Part shown: positions 38,215 through 50,086 of the stretch, one piece after another
Position numbering within the stretch: the stretch's first letter is position 1
Layout of the letters: each line of letters starts with the position of its first letter
Assembly: GCA_001438605.1 (NCBI GenBank)
Contig: LIDE01000022.1
Location: 1-57,930 of the forward strand
DNA: 57,930 nucleotides
Source: SAR92 bacterium BACL16 MAG-120619-bin48
GTDB taxonomy: Bacteria; Pseudomonadota; Gammaproteobacteria; Pseudomonadales; Porticoccaceae
Direction of reading: 5' to 3'
Program-made: the position numbers and the translations under genes
Notes under the pieces: generated by a model
What the model was told of the DNA's origin: nothing
What the model saw: only the letters and a program-made list of their open reading frames with translations
Database searches by the model: none

Positions 38215-38826
38215 ATGAGCATTAAAAAGTGGGGTCTGGGCGTGGTGCTAAGCGTTTACGCAGCAGTCGGTCTGGCACAGAATGATTTTGTAGATCCCTA
38301 CCAGCAAATAGAGCACGTCACGACGGAATTGCTCAGTATTATTGGCCAGTATCGCGAGACCTATCCCGACACTGAAGATGCTTATTTTGCCGATCTGGAC
38401 AAGCTGCTGTCGACAAATATTGATTTTGGTTTTATCGCTACGAATGTGATGGGTCAGTACGTCAAAAAGGCGACGCCAGAGCAGCGCGAGAAGTTTATTG
38501 CAACTTTCCGTAGCGGTTTAGTTGAGACCTATGGTCGCGGATTGATTAGCTACAACAACCAAAAAATTGTTCTGGTTGACGACAAGGCCATTCCTGAAGG
38601 TCAGCGCAAGGCCACCATCAAGCAGGAGATTCGCAGCTCTGACAGTATTTACCCGCTGGAATACTCCCTCGCGCGCAAGAAGTCGGGCGAGTGGATGGTG
38701 GTGAATGTGATCATCAACGGCATTAATCTCGGTAAAACATTTCGCAATCAATTTGCACAATCTGCGCAGCGCGCTGGCGGTGATATTGATCAAGTCATCA
38801 GTGGTTGGTCGTCTAGCAACCTCTAA
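38215..38826 (+). CDS. mlaC: Phospholipid-binding periplasmic protein MlaC
   Basis: The 203-residue protein has a short signal peptide (about 1-21, ending GLA) and the MlaC/Ttg2D fold, with the FGFIATNVMGQYVKKATPEQ region (about 63-82) and GEWMVVNVIINGINL (about 160-174). MlaC shuttles phospholipids between MlaA at the outer membrane and MlaFEDB at the inner membrane. Unusually, mlaF, mlaE and mlaD do not precede it and mlaB does not follow it. The gene heads a run with ibaG and murA. Confidence 0.93.
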   Translation: MSIKKWGLGVVLSVYAAVGLAQNDFVDPYQQIEHVTTELLSIIGQYRETYPDTEDAYFADLDKLLSTNIDFGFIATNVMGQYVKKATPEQREKFIATFRSGLVETYGRGLISYNNQKIVLVDDKAIPEGQRKATIKQEIRSSDSIYPLEYSLARKKSGEWMVVNVIINGINLGKTFRNQFAQSAQRAGGDIDQVISGWSSSNL

Positions 38827-38875
38827 GGGACCATTGGCGAGACGCTGTCTCGACTGTATCGAACAAGGGTAAGTT

Positions 38876-39115
38876 ATGAATCCAGAAGATGTTAAAGCGC
38901 TGCTTGAAGCGGCAATCAGTGATTGTCAGTTTCAAGTTGAGAGCCAGGGCAGCCATTTTAATATTATTGCCATTGGCAGCATCTTTGATGGCAAGCGTCC
39001 AGTGCAGCGCCAACAGGCGATCTACGCCGCTTTAAATGAAAAAATATCGTCGGGCGTTATTCACGCGGTCAATATGAAGACGTTTACTCCCAGCGAGTGG
39101 GATGCTCAGCAGTAG
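38876..39115 (+). CDS. ibaG: BolA family protein IbaG
   Basis: The 79-residue BolA-fold protein has the helix-turn-helix-like KRPVQRQQAIYAAL segment (about 42-55) and the conserved His in VIHAVNMKTFTP. IbaG-type BolA proteins bind Fe-S glutaredoxins and affect envelope stress responses. It sits immediately upstream of murA, its conserved place in gammaproteobacteria. Confidence 0.93.
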   Translation: MNPEDVKALLEAAISDCQFQVESQGSHFNIIAIGSIFDGKRPVQRQQAIYAALNEKISSGVIHAVNMKTFTPSEWDAQQ

Positions 39116-39130
39116 CTACTCTTACGTTAA

Positions 39131-40408
<1,278 letters not shown>

Positions 40409-40457
40409 CGGACAGATGGGCAGGGCACACTCAGGACAACGGACGGCAAACACTACC

Positions 40458-41093
40458 ATGACACAGATAACCATAGCCTTGACCAAAGGTAGGATACTGC
40501 AAGAGACGCTGCCGTTGCTGGCGCGCGCAGGTATTGAGCCTCTGGAAGACCTCTCGACCAGCCGCAAGCTGGTGTTTGATACTACGCGGGCCAATGTGCG
40601 GCTAATCATTCTGCGCGGGTCAGATGTTCCCACCTATGTTCAGTTTGGCGCAGCGGATATCGGCGTTTCAGGCAAAGATATGTTGCTTGAGCACCAGGGC
40701 GACGGCTATTACGAGCCACTGGATTTGGGCATTGCTCGCTGCAAATTAATGACTGCCGTGCCCGTGGGCACCACTCAGCAGCCAAGTCGCCTTCGCGTTG
40801 CCACTAAATACACCAATGTCGCGAGACAATTTTATGCCCAGCAGGGTCGTCAAGCCGATCTTATTAAGCTCTACGGGGCCATGGAATTGGCGCCCATTCT
40901 TGATCTCGCCCATGAGATTGTCGATATCGTCGATACGGGCAACACATTGCGAGCAAACGGTTTAGAGCCGCGCGAAGAAATCGCCGATATCAGCTCGCGC
41001 TTGATCGTCAATAAAGCGGCAATGAAAACCAAGTTTACGGATATTCAATCGATTGTTGACGCATTGAAAGAGGCGGTCGAGGGTAATCGATGA
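40458..41093 (+). CDS. hisG: ATP phosphoribosyltransferase, short catalytic form HisG
   Basis: The 211-residue enzyme is HisG of the short (HisG-S) class, lacking the C-terminal regulatory domain of the long form. It opens [18 protein letters not shown] and carries the [16 protein letters not shown]-binding loop (about 156-167). Short HisG normally needs HisZ, which is not in this window. ATG 40458 is chosen by family length; the open frame extends 42 bases upstream. Its stop overlaps the hisD start as ATGA. Confidence 0.95.
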   Translation: MTQITIALTKGRILQETLPLLARAGIEPLEDLSTSRKLVFDTTRANVRLIILRGSDVPTYVQFGAADIGVSGKDMLLEHQGDGYYEPLDLGIARCKLMTAVPVGTTQQPSRLRVATKYTNVARQFYAQQGRQADLIKLYGAMELAPILDLAHEIVDIVDTGNTLRANGLEPREEIADISSRLIVNKAAMKTKFTDIQSIVDALKEAVEGNR

Positions 41094-42403
41094 CGGACCT
41101 CTGTGCGGTAAATAGATTATCCACTGCCGACGCCGGTTTTGATCGCGCGCTGGACCAGCTGATTGCGTGGGACGGCGTTTCCGACGCAGACGTAGAAAAA
41201 GTGGTCAGAGATGTTATACAGCAGGTCAGGCGCGAGGGAGATCAGGCGTTGATCGCGCTGACTAATCGCTTTGATCGTCGCGATATAGAACAGTTTGATC
41301 AGCTCTGCATTGGCGCTGATCAGCTGCATGCTGCGTTGCAGAAAATTGATAGTGCCACCCGCGCCGCCCTAGAAAGTGCCGCGCAACGAATTCGCGATTA
41401 TCACCAGCATCAGCGGCAAGAATCGTGGCAGTATCAAGAAGCAGACGGCACAACCCTCGGCCAGAAAATTACGCCTCTAGATCGCGTCGGTATTTATGTG
41501 CCCGGTGGTAAAGCCAGTTATCCGTCATCGGTTCTAATGAATGCCATCCCCGCCCGCGTGGCCGGTGTTGGCGAGGTGATTATGACGGTGCCGGCGCCCG
41601 ACGGCGAATTGAGTCCAATGGTGCTCGCAGCAGCAGCTATTGCGGGTGTCGACAAAGTCTTCACCATTGGCGGCGCCCAAGCGATTGCGGCCTTGGCTTA
41701 CGGCACGGCGACGGTACCCAAAGTCGACAAAATTGTCGGTCCGGGTAATATTTATGTGGCGACTGCCAAACGCATGGTGTTCGGTTCTGTCGGCTTGGAT
41801 ATGGTGGCCGGCCCCAGTGAAATATTGGTCGTTTGTGACGGCAAAACTAACCCAGACTGGATCGCCATGGATCTGTTTTCTCAGGCGGAACACGATGAAA
41901 ATGCCCAGTCCATTTTAATTTCATGGGATAAACAGTATCTGGATGCAGTGCACCAGAGCATGACTCGACTGTTGCCGACAATGGAGCGAGAGGCCATTAT
42001 CTGTCAATCGCTGGCCGCGCGCGGAGCGTTGATTGAAGTTGAGAACGAAGGGCAAGCTCTGGCGTTAATCAACCGCATTGCCCCAGAACACCTTGAACTC
42101 TCGCTGGAAAACCCTGAAGCCTGGCTGCCCAATATTCGCCATGCCGGTGCCATTTTTATGGGGCGTTTTACCGCAGAGGCGCTGGGCGACTACTGTGCAG
42201 GCCCCAATCACGTGCTGCCAACGTCAGCCACTGCGCGCTTTTCCTCGCCGCTTGGCGTTTACGATTTTCAAAAGCGCAGCTCGGTGATTTACTGCTCCGA
42301 GCAGGGCGCGTCCGATTTAGGGCGCGTTGCCAGTGTTCTGGCGCGTGGCGAGTCATTAACCGCCCACGCAAAGTCGGCGGAATATCGCATACGTCGCGAT
42401 TGA
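41090..42403 (+). CDS. hisD: Histidinol dehydrogenase
   Basis: The 437-residue zinc enzyme performs the last two steps of histidine synthesis, oxidising histidinol to histidine with two NAD+. The [17 protein letters not shown] block (about 213-229), the [16 protein letters not shown] region with catalytic His (about 262-277) and the [14 protein letters not shown] segment are intact. Coupled to hisG by a four-base overlap and followed by hisC after 27 bases. Confidence 0.97.
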   Translation: MTDLCAVNRLSTADAGFDRALDQLIAWDGVSDADVEKVVRDVIQQVRREGDQALIALTNRFDRRDIEQFDQLCIGADQLHAALQKIDSATRAALESAAQRIRDYHQHQRQESWQYQEADGTTLGQKITPLDRVGIYVPGGKASYPSSVLMNAIPARVAGVGEVIMTVPAPDGELSPMVLAAAAIAGVDKVFTIGGAQAIAALAYGTATVPKVDKIVGPGNIYVATAKRMVFGSVGLDMVAGPSEILVVCDGKTNPDWIAMDLFSQAEHDENAQSILISWDKQYLDAVHQSMTRLLPTMEREAIICQSLAARGALIEVENEGQALALINRIAPEHLELSLENPEAWLPNIRHAGAIFMGRFTAEALGDYCAGPNHVLPTSATARFSSPLGVYDFQKRSSVIYCSEQGASDLGRVASVLARGESLTAHAKSAEYRIRRD

Positions 42404-42430
42404 TATCAGATTGAGAGTACGAGACCGAGC

Positions 42431-43498
42431 ATGAGTAAATACTGGAGTGATTTTGTCGCCACCTTAGATCCCTACACCCCCGGTGAACAGCCGGCGGTGC
42501 AAAATCTGACAAAATTGAACACCAATGAAAACCCGTATCCGCCGTCACCCCGTGTGCTGGCGGCCATGCAGCAGTCGATTAATGGCAATGTCCGGCTCTA
42601 TCCACCGCCCAACGCAGACAAGTTAAAGCAAACCATTGCGGACTATCATCAGCTCAGCGTCGCACAAGTGTTCGTTGGCAATGGCTCGGATGAGGTTTTG
42701 GCGCACGTGTTTAATGCCTTTTTCCGCCAGTCACAGCCGATATTATTTCCCGATATTAGCTATAGCTTTTATCCGGTTTACTGCGGTCTTTACGCCATTG
42801 ATTATAAAACCTTGCCATTGGCTGAGGACTTCTCGCTCAATCTTGATGATTATGCACGTGCCAATGGCGGCATTATTTTCCCCAATCCGAATGCGCCGAC
42901 GGGTCGCTTGGTCGGGTTAAATGCTATCGAAAAGCTACTGCAGGTAAATTCTCAGTCAGTGGTTGTTGTCGATGAAGCCTATATCGATTTTGCTGACACA
43001 GGTTCCAGCGCGGTGGCGCTGTTGCAGCGCTACGATAATCTGCTGGTTGTGCAAACGATGTCGAAGTCACGCTCTTTAGCGGGCTTGAGAATTGGCTATG
43101 CCATGGGATCTGCCGAGCTAATCGAAGGTTTGGAACGCATCAAAAATAGCTTTAACTCCTACCCGCTCGGTCACGTGCAGCTGGCTGCGGGGGTGGCTGC
43201 AATCGAAGATGAAGATTACTATCAAGAGATGCGTCAACGGGTCATTGCCAGTCGAGAGACCCTCACTCAGAGCCTGCAATCCCTAGGTTTTGATGTTCTT
43301 CCCTCTGCCGCTAATTTTGTTTTTGCTCGTCACAATAGTCATGGTGCAGAGGCGCTGGCGCAGGCGTTGCGAGACAAGAAGGTGATTGTGCGGCACTTTA
43401 AGAAGCCGCGAATAGAAGGGTTTTTGCGTATCACGGTGGGCAGTGACACCGAGAACGCTCTGTTAATCGATACCTTGACCGCTATCTTCGAAGGGTAA
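42431..43498 (+). CDS. hisC: Histidinol-phosphate aminotransferase
   Basis: The 355-residue class I/II aminotransferase has the PLP-lysine in [16 protein letters not shown] (about residue 216). It shows the [13 protein letters not shown] substrate block (about 28-40) and the FPNPNAPTG motif. It interconverts histidinol phosphate and imidazole acetol phosphate. It closes the hisG-hisD-hisC run and is convergent with the protease gene. Confidence 0.96.
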   Translation: MSKYWSDFVATLDPYTPGEQPAVQNLTKLNTNENPYPPSPRVLAAMQQSINGNVRLYPPPNADKLKQTIADYHQLSVAQVFVGNGSDEVLAHVFNAFFRQSQPILFPDISYSFYPVYCGLYAIDYKTLPLAEDFSLNLDDYARANGGIIFPNPNAPTGRLVGLNAIEKLLQVNSQSVVVVDEAYIDFADTGSSAVALLQRYDNLLVVQTMSKSRSLAGLRIGYAMGSAELIEGLERIKNSFNSYPLGHVQLAAGVAAIEDEDYYQEMRQRVIASRETLTQSLQSLGFDVLPSAANFVFARHNSHGAEALAQALRDKKVIVRHFKKPRIEGFLRITVGSDTENALLIDTLTAIFEG

Positions 43499-43541
43499 CG
43501 CAGCTCTTTTTCAGGTTTTATTCAGAAGATCTCGTGGCGCG

Positions 43542-44696
43542 TTATTCGCTGGCCGTGGGGCGCACACCCGCTACTGCAGTTACGCTAAAGGTTTTCCCCT
43601 GACGCCAAATTTCCAGCTGAATTGGTGCGCCCGGCGCAACATTGGCTATTTGACTGATGCTTTTCTGACGGTCTGTCACCGGCGAGTCATTGATTGTTAT
43701 CACAATATCGCCGGGCTCAACGCCCGCATTGTAGGCAGGGCTGCCATTGTAGATCGCGCGCACCAACAATCCGTGAGTGATAGGCAGATTGAGGCGCTGA
43801 GCAATCTGTGCCGTAAGAGGGAACGCGTCCATGCCGAGCCACCCGCGCACCACGTAGCCGTAGTTGATAATATCGTTCAGCACTTTTGTTGCGGTGTCTG
43901 CGGGAATGGCAAAGCCAATTCCCACGGCCCCTGACTGACTCAGAATCGCCGTATTGATGCCCAGCAAATTGCCGTAACTGTCCACCAGCGCGCCGCCGGA
44001 ATTGCCTGGATTGATATCGGCATCCGTCTGGATAAAGTTTTCAAAGGTATTGAGCCCGAGGCCGTTGCGCCCTGTGGCGCTGACGATACCTTGCGTCACT
44101 GTCTGACCAACGCCATAGGGATTGCCGATGGCAAGCACAACATCACCGATTTTGGCCTGACTGGACTCGCCAATAGAGATCGCTTGCAAATGGTCGCTGT
44201 CGATTTTCAGCACAGCCAAGTCGGTTTCAGGGTCTTTGCCCACTATGATGGCACCGGCTTCGCGGCCATCGTAGAGCAAGACGAGAATTTGGTCGGCACC
44301 GTCAATCACATGGTTGTTCGTCAGAATAAAACCATTTTCCTGCATAATCACGCCGGACCCCAGCGAGGACTGAATGCGCTGCTGCTGGTTGTCGAACAAT
44401 CTGCCGAAATAGGGATCGTTCATCAGCGGATGTTGCGCGGCGTTGGTGACCTTGCGCGTGTAAATGTTTACCACTGACGGCGCCGCGCGCTTTACGGCGT
44501 GTGAATAGGAGACGGGGCCTGACCACTGGTTAGCCGTGGCGCTTGAATGGAGGTCCATCTCAGCTTGATTTGCCGGTTCCGGTTGCTGGCGGAATTCGGG
44601 AAAGACAAATAACAGCGCCGCAGCAACCACCAAGCCCAGCAAAACGGGTTTGCCGATGTAGTGGGCAATAAAATTAACAGTGCGATGTTTATTCAC
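43542..44696 (-). CDS. degS: DegS/AlgW-type envelope stress protease
   Basis: The 384-residue protein has one N-terminal membrane anchor (about 17-31), a trypsin-like domain with His in TNNHVIDG, Asp in ETDLAVLKI and Ser in NPGNSGGALVDS, and a single C-terminal PDZ domain (about 280-370). One PDZ plus a membrane anchor points to the DegS/AlgW group, which cleaves the anti-sigma factor RseA/MucA when misfolded porins are sensed. The start is GTG at 44696. Position next to hisC matches algW in pseudomonads. Confidence 0.93.
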   Translation of the reverse strand: MNKHRTVNFIAHYIGKPVLLGLVVAAALLFVFPEFRQQPEPANQAEMDLHSSATANQWSGPVSYSHAVKRAAPSVVNIYTRKVTNAAQHPLMNDPYFGRLFDNQQQRIQSSLGSGVIMQENGFILTNNHVIDGADQILVLLYDGREAGAIIVGKDPETDLAVLKIDSDHLQAISIGESSQAKIGDVVLAIGNPYGVGQTVTQGIVSATGRNGLGLNTFENFIQTDADINPGNSGGALVDSYGNLLGINTAILSQSGAVGIGFAIPADTATKVLNDIINYGYVVRGWLGMDAFPLTAQIAQRLNLPITHGLLVRAIYNGSPAYNAGVEPGDIVITINDSPVTDRQKSISQIANVAPGAPIQLEIWRQGKTFSVTAVAGVRPTASE

Positions 44697-44800
44697 AATT
44701 TATCTTTAAACCTCCAGCGCCTGTTATTTTTTGTTGTCTGACTATGGTTCCGATAGTGGTTCCGATTATGGCTCTGATTATGACATAGAAAATCAGCGCT

Positions 44801-45103
44801 TTAGCGCAATAGATTCGATAGCCGTGGATCGGGTGTTTTCGACTTGCGGAACAGCAACAGTACGTGGCCAACTGATTGCACGAGCTCGGCTTTGTGGTCG
44901 GCACAGATCGCCTCGGTCAGCGCTTTCTTGCTGTCGCGGTCATCGGCGACCAATTTTACCTTGATCAATTCATGATCAGTCAGCGCACGCTCGATCTCAG
45001 CATTGACAGTTTCACTCAGTCCATTGCCAGCGACTGTGACGACAGGCTTAAGATTATGGCCTAATCGACGTAAATGTTTTTTATCCTCGTTGGAACTTGT
45101 CAT
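44801..45103 (-). CDS. yhbY: Ribosome assembly RNA-binding protein YhbY (CRM domain)
   Basis: The 100-residue CRM-domain protein has a basic [20 protein letters not shown] start and the [15 protein letters not shown] block. YhbY binds pre-50S particles. It is divergent from rlmE, 48 bases apart, the conserved arrangement in gammaproteobacteria. Confidence 0.93.
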   Translation of the reverse strand: MTSSNEDKKHLRRLGHNLKPVVTVAGNGLSETVNAEIERALTDHELIKVKLVADDRDSKKALTEAICADHKAELVQSVGHVLLLFRKSKTPDPRLSNLLR

Positions 45104-45151
45104 AATGCTTGGCTCAGTTTAAAGGCCGCTCATTCTAGCGAAAAGTACACC

Positions 45152-45769
45152 ATGGCGAAATCTAAAAATCGTAGTTGGATTAAACAACATGTTAACGATC
45201 CGTACGTACAACTGTCTCAGAAGGACGGTTATCGGTCCCGTGCAAGTTATAAATTGCTCGAGATTATTGGCAAAGACAACTTGATTCGTCACGGTATGAC
45301 CGTCGTTGACTTAGGTGCGGCACCGGGCGGCTGGTCGCAGGTCGCTGCAAAGTTGGTGGGCCATGAGGGCCGCGTGCATGCTGTTGATCTTTTGCCTATG
45401 GACGGTATTGCGGGGGTGGATTTTATTCTTGGTGACTTTACTCAAGAGGAGATTCTGCAACAGCTGCTAGCATTGATTGATAATCGGCCCGTAGACCTTG
45501 TAATTTCGGATATGGCCCCCAATTTAAGTGGAAGTAAAGCAGTTGATCAGCCAGCCAGTCTTTATTTAGTCGAATTGGCGCTCGACTTAGCCTGCAAAGT
45601 GATGAAGCCGGAAGGCGTATTTATCACTAAGATATTTCAAGGCGAGGGGTTTGATGAATTTGTACGGCACGTAAGAACACTGTTTAATACTGTGAGTATG
45701 CGCAAGCCCGACGCTTCGAGGGCGAAGTCTCGAGAAGTTTATATGGTAGCAAAGGGCTTAAAGGCCTGA
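45152..45769 (+). CDS. rlmE: 23S rRNA 2'-O-methyltransferase RlmE (FtsJ/RrmJ)
   Basis: The 205-residue SAM-dependent methyltransferase modifies U2552 in the 23S A loop. It has a basic N-terminus, the [13 protein letters not shown] start block and the SAM motif [15 protein letters not shown]. The K-D-K-E tetrad can be read in [25 protein letters not shown] and SREVYM. ATG 45152 is preferred by family length; the frame is open 26 codons upstream. Confidence 0.95.
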   Translation: MAKSKNRSWIKQHVNDPYVQLSQKDGYRSRASYKLLEIIGKDNLIRHGMTVVDLGAAPGGWSQVAAKLVGHEGRVHAVDLLPMDGIAGVDFILGDFTQEEILQQLLALIDNRPVDLVISDMAPNLSGSKAVDQPASLYLVELALDLACKVMKPEGVFITKIFQGEGFDEFVRHVRTLFNTVSMRKPDASRAKSREVYMVAKGLKA

Positions 45770-45786
45770 TTTAAGAGGATACAAAC

Positions 45787-47700
45787 TTGAACGATTTGGC
45801 AAAGAATTTAATTGTATGGCTGGTACTCGCGGCCATTCTGCTGTCTGTTTTTAACAGCTTTACCCCCAAGCCAGTCAACGATGGCATCGTTTACTCCGAC
45901 TTTGTTGCCGATGTGCAAAATGAGCGGGTGTCCAGTGTTGCCATCGATGGCCTGATCATTGAGGGCCTGCGCCTCGACGGGTCAAAATTCAGAACCGTTC
46001 GTCCCAATGTTCAGGACCCAGGTTTGATGGATGATCTTCTTAATCACAACGTCAAAGTTGTGGGCAAAGAGCCTGAGACGCCCAGTTTGTTATCGCAACT
46101 GCTGGTCGCCGCGTTCCCAATACTGCTGATTCTCGCTATTTTTGTCTTCTTTATGCGCCAAATGCAGGGCGGCGGTGGCGGCAAGGGCGGCCCCATGAGT
46201 TTTGGCAAAAGCAAAGCCAAGTTGCTTAACAGTGATCAAATCAATACTACCTTTGCCGATGTGGCAGGGGTTGACGAAGCCAAAGAAGACGTGGGTGAAC
46301 TGGTTGAATTCCTCAGTGATCCGACTAAATTCCAGCGTCTTGGTGGCCGCATCCCGAAAGGTGTATTAATGGTTGGCCCGCCAGGTACCGGTAAAACGTT
46401 GCTAGCGAAAGCGATCGCCGGTGAAGCGAAAGTCCCATTTTTCTCCATTTCAGGCTCTGATTTCGTGGAAATGTTTGTGGGTGTGGGCGCATCGCGCGTT
46501 CGCGATATGTTTGAACAAGCTAAAAAGCAGGCGCCCTGCATTATCTTTATCGACGAAATCGACGCTGTCGGCCGTCACCGTGGTGGTGGCTGGGGCGGCG
46601 GTAACGATGAGCGCGAGCAGACGCTCAATCAGCTGTTGGTTGAAATGGACGGCTTTGAAGGTAACGAAGGTGTGATTGTGATTGCCGCCACTAACCGCCC
46701 AGATGTCCTCGATAAAGCGCTTTTGCGCCCCGGTCGTTTCGATCGCCAAGTCTATGTGGGTCTCCCTGATATTCGTGGCCGCGAGCAGATTTTGAAAGTC
46801 CACGGCCGTAAAGTACCGCTAGATGAAACCGTTGAACTACACGTTTTGGCGCGTGGAACCCCCGGTTTCTCCGGTGCTGATTTAGCCAATCTCGTCAACG
46901 AAGCGGCACTTTTCGCTGCGCGTGCCAACCGCCGCATTGTCAGCATGGAAGAGTTTGAGAAGGCCCGCGACAAAATTATGATGGGTGCAGAGCGCCGCTC
47001 CATGGTGATGTCTGATAAAGAGAAAACCAACACGGCCTATCATGAAGCGGGCCACGCGATCATTGGTCGTCTCGTCCCTGAGCACGATCCAGTGCACAAG
47101 GTGACAATTATTCCTCGCGGTCGCGCCCTCGGCGTCACACAGTATCTGCCTGAAGAAGACCGCTACAGTATGAGTCGTCTTCAGTTGTTCAGTCAGTTGT
47201 GCAGCCTGTTTGGCGGTCGCATCGCCGAAGAATTGGTCGGAGGCCTAGACGCCGTGACCACTGGCGCGTCCAACGATATCGAGCGCGCCACTCAGATGGC
47301 CCGCAATATGGTGACTAAGTGGGGTTTGACCGAAAAAATGGGTCCTGTGCTCTACGGTGAAGACGAATCTCAGGGCCCTGGGGGCGGCAACACTCATTAC
47401 TCAGAGGATACCTCCCGCGAGATTGATCAAGAAGTGCGCAAAATTCTTGACGATGCCTACCAAAAAGCGAAAAAACTGCTCGAAGAGAATCGTGACGTGC
47501 TAGAGGCGATGAAAGATGCACTGATGGAATATGAAACCATCGATGCCGATCAGGTTGATGATTTGATGCATCGCCGCAAGGTTCGCCCGCCGCGTCAGTG
47601 GGACGACAACGACTCCGACAAAGGCTCCTCCAAGGGCGCCAAGAAAGATAGCGCGCCGAAAGCGGATGACAGCCTAGGCGACCCGATAGAAGAAATCTAA
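45787..47700 (+). CDS. ftsH: ATP-dependent zinc metalloprotease FtsH
   Basis: The 637-residue membrane AAA+ protease has two membrane helices (about 6-22 and 103-121) around a periplasmic domain, Walker A GPPGTGKT (about 197-204) and the second region of homology ending in GRFDR. The zinc motif is HEAGH (419-423). It degrades membrane proteins and LpxC. The start is TTG at 45787 with AGAGGA upstream. A terminator lies between it and folP. Confidence 0.98.
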   Translation: MNDLAKNLIVWLVLAAILLSVFNSFTPKPVNDGIVYSDFVADVQNERVSSVAIDGLIIEGLRLDGSKFRTVRPNVQDPGLMDDLLNHNVKVVGKEPETPSLLSQLLVAAFPILLILAIFVFFMRQMQGGGGGKGGPMSFGKSKAKLLNSDQINTTFADVAGVDEAKEDVGELVEFLSDPTKFQRLGGRIPKGVLMVGPPGTGKTLLAKAIAGEAKVPFFSISGSDFVEMFVGVGASRVRDMFEQAKKQAPCIIFIDEIDAVGRHRGGGWGGGNDEREQTLNQLLVEMDGFEGNEGVIVIAATNRPDVLDKALLRPGRFDRQVYVGLPDIRGREQILKVHGRKVPLDETVELHVLARGTPGFSGADLANLVNEAALFAARANRRIVSMEEFEKARDKIMMGAERRSMVMSDKEKTNTAYHEAGHAIIGRLVPEHDPVHKVTIIPRGRALGVTQYLPEEDRYSMSRLQLFSQLCSLFGGRIAEELVGGLDAVTTGASNDIERATQMARNMVTKWGLTEKMGPVLYGEDESQGPGGGNTHYSEDTSREIDQEVRKILDDAYQKAKKLLEENRDVLEAMKDALMEYETIDADQVDDLMHRRKVRPPRQWDDNDSDKGSSKGAKKDSAPKADDSLGDPIEEI

Positions 47701-47718
47701 CCTGACATGGCTAGGATT

Positions 47719-47752
47719 AGCCCCGACGTCGTAGTGGCTCGGGGCTTTTTAT
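47719..47752 (+). terminator. Terminator between ftsH and folP
   Basis: A perfect 8-bp stem AGCCCCGA/TCGGGGCT with a 12-base loop is followed by TTTTATTA. It ends only a few bases before the folP ATG, so it also covers the folP ribosome-binding region. Confidence 0.8.
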
Positions 47753-47756
47753 TACG

Positions 47757-48653
47757 ATGAATAAAAAACGTCTGATTTGTGGTGACAAGGTCCTCGATCT
47801 CTCCCGTCCTGCGGTGATGGGGATACTCAATATTACGCCAGACTCTTTTTCCGATGGCGGCAATCTCTACTCAGGGTCCTCTGTCGACCTGAGCAAAACC
47901 CTCTATGCCGTCGAACAGATGCTCACTGCGGGCGCTGACATTATCGATGTTGGCGGTGAATCCACGCGCCCCGGCGCGGCAGAGGTTTCAGAGCAGCAGG
48001 AGCTGGACCGCGTCCTACCTGTAGTGCAGGGAATAGCGTCGAGATTTGACGCGCTGATCTCAGTGGACACGAGCACAGCCGAGGTCATAAAGCAGGCAGC
48101 GGGTCTCGGTGCGCACATGATTAATGATGTGCGCGCGCTCCAGCGCGAAGGTGCCCTCGCGGCTGCGGTTGCCAGCGGCCTTCCCGTCTGTTTGATGCAT
48201 ATGCAGAATCAACCCAAGAGTATGCAAGATAACCCCACGTACGGCGATGTTGTAGCCGACGTGCTGGAGTTCTTGCAGCAGCGCAAACAGATCTGTCTCG
48301 ACGCAGGGATTGCCAGTGATCAAATAGTGCTTGATCCCGGCTTTGGTTTTGGCAAAACCTTAGAGCACAATCTTGCTCTGTTTGCCGCGCTTGATCGCTT
48401 TTCTGACGACGGAAGCGCCGTTTTAGTGGGTGTTTCGCGCAAAACCATGATCGGGCAGTTAATTGATTCAACGCTTGATTCAACTGTGGATAAAAGACTG
48501 GTCGGAAGTGTTACCATGGCGCTTTTAGCGGCCCAGTCGTTAGTCTCCGCAGGGGGCAGTATTATTTTGCGGGTGCATGATGTGTTGGAAACTGTGCAGG
48601 CTCTGACAGTTTGGCAGCAGGTAAAACAATTTCAGGACAGAGAGAAACAATAA
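47757..48653 (+). CDS. folP: Dihydropteroate synthase
   Basis: The 298-residue TIM-barrel enzyme joins p-aminobenzoate to dihydropterin pyrophosphate. It carries [16 protein letters not shown] (about 20-35), the GGESTRPGA loop and [15 protein letters not shown]. This is the sulfonamide target. The ATG lies directly after the ftsH terminator, and the only purine-rich stretch that could serve as ribosome site is in the terminator's 3' arm. The stop overlaps the glmM start as TAATG. Confidence 0.96.
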   Translation: MNKKRLICGDKVLDLSRPAVMGILNITPDSFSDGGNLYSGSSVDLSKTLYAVEQMLTAGADIIDVGGESTRPGAAEVSEQQELDRVLPVVQGIASRFDALISVDTSTAEVIKQAAGLGAHMINDVRALQREGALAAAVASGLPVCLMHMQNQPKSMQDNPTYGDVVADVLEFLQQRKQICLDAGIASDQIVLDPGFGFGKTLEHNLALFAALDRFSDDGSAVLVGVSRKTMIGQLIDSTLDSTVDKRLVGSVTMALLAAQSLVSAGGSIILRVHDVLETVQALTVWQQVKQFQDREKQ

Positions 48654-49996
48654 TGGCGAGAAAATATTTTGGCACCGACGGTATTCGTGGGCGAGTTGGC
48701 GAATTTCCCATAACGGCAGATTTTTTCTTGCGGCTCGGTTGGGCCGCGGGCACCGTCTTGACGCGCAACGCCAAAGGTAAAAAGCGCGTACTTATCGGCA
48801 AGGATACCCGCGTCTCAGGCTATATGTTTGAGTCGGCGTTAGAGGCGGGATTGATTGCCGCTGGCGTCGATGTGGATATGCTCGGCCCCATGCCAACACC
48901 CGCTATCGCCTATTTAACACGCACTTTTCGCGCCGCTGCAGGCATAGTTATCAGCGCCTCGCACAACCCCGTTGAAGATAATGGCATCAAGTTTTTTGCC
49001 GCTGACGGTTACAAATTGCCCAACGAAGTCGAACTAGAAATTGAAGCGCTACTCGATCAAACCCTGACCACCAACCAGAGTCATGAGCTCGGCAAAGCCC
49101 GACGTATCTCCGATGCCGCTGGTCGCTATGTTGAGTTTTGTAAGGCCACACTGCCGTCAGGTTTTAGTCTCGCTGGCCTCAAAGTTGTGCTCGATTGCGC
49201 CAATGGCGCCACCTACGATGTCGCGCCAAAGGTATTTAAAGAGTTGGGCGCTACCACCATCACCCTAGGTAACCAGCCCAATGGTTTTAATATCAATGAC
49301 AATTGTGGCTCCACCCACACCGCAGCACTTGCAGCCGCCGTTTTAGAACATCAGGCTGACCTAGGTATTGCCTTTGATGGTGATGGTGATCGCGTGTTGT
49401 TTATCGACAATCGTGGCGAATTGGTGGATGGCGATGAGCTACTATTTATCATTGCTCAATACCGACACCAATCCCCGAGTGGCTGCAACGGTGTCGCCGG
49501 CACACAGATGAGCAATCTCGGTTTAGAGATCGCGCTCGCCCAGATGGGCATCCCCTTTGTGAGGACTAAAGTAGGCGATCGCTATGTGGTCGAAGCCATG
49601 AAAGAAAATCATTGGCACCTCGGCGGAGAGGGCTCAGGACATGTCCTGTGCAGCGACCTCAATACAACCGGTGACGGTATTGTCTCCGCACTCCAAGTGC
49701 TTCGTGCGCTGGCGGCCAATGGCAAGTCGCTCCATGACGCCAAACGCGCCATGACCAAATTCCCGCAATTAATGATTAATGTGCGGTTGAAGACCAAGGT
49801 AGATATTAGTGGCGATGCCGAGATCAATGCCGCGGTAGACGCCGCAGAGAAAAAACTCGATGGCCGCGGTCGCGTTTTATTGCGTCCATCGGGCACCGAA
49901 CCGCTGATTCGGGTCATGGTAGAAGGTGAGGACGGGGTGCTCGTAAAGCACTTGGCAACTGAGATTGCCGAAACCGTGAAGCGCCGTCTCGCCTAA
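48653..49996 (+). CDS. glmM: Phosphoglucosamine mutase GlmM
   Basis: The 447-residue phosphohexomutase converts glucosamine-6-P to glucosamine-1-P. The phosphoserine is Ser103 in [13 protein letters not shown]. The metal loop DGDGDR (in [10 protein letters not shown]) and the sugar loop GGEGSGHVL are intact, as is the phosphate-binding [15 protein letters not shown] near the end. ATG 48653 overlaps the folP stop by one base. Confidence 0.97.
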   Translation: MARKYFGTDGIRGRVGEFPITADFFLRLGWAAGTVLTRNAKGKKRVLIGKDTRVSGYMFESALEAGLIAAGVDVDMLGPMPTPAIAYLTRTFRAAAGIVISASHNPVEDNGIKFFAADGYKLPNEVELEIEALLDQTLTTNQSHELGKARRISDAAGRYVEFCKATLPSGFSLAGLKVVLDCANGATYDVAPKVFKELGATTITLGNQPNGFNINDNCGSTHTAALAAAVLEHQADLGIAFDGDGDRVLFIDNRGELVDGDELLFIIAQYRHQSPSGCNGVAGTQMSNLGLEIALAQMGIPFVRTKVGDRYVVEAMKENHWHLGGEGSGHVLCSDLNTTGDGIVSALQVLRALAANGKSLHDAKRAMTKFPQLMINVRLKTKVDISGDAEINAAVDAAEKKLDGRGRVLLRPSGTEPLIRVMVEGEDGVLVKHLATEIAETVKRRLA

Positions 49997-50086
49997 GCGA
50001 AAAGACGATTTGCTTATTGTATCTTGGCCTTGAGTCGGGTAGGATTTGCGCCCTTTTGCAACACAGCTCTGAGAGGAGTTCGTCAG

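Noticed and set aside
40409-40457. Possible his leader peptide for attenuation
   Set aside because: Only 49 bases separate murA from hisG and there is no run of His codons or terminator pair.
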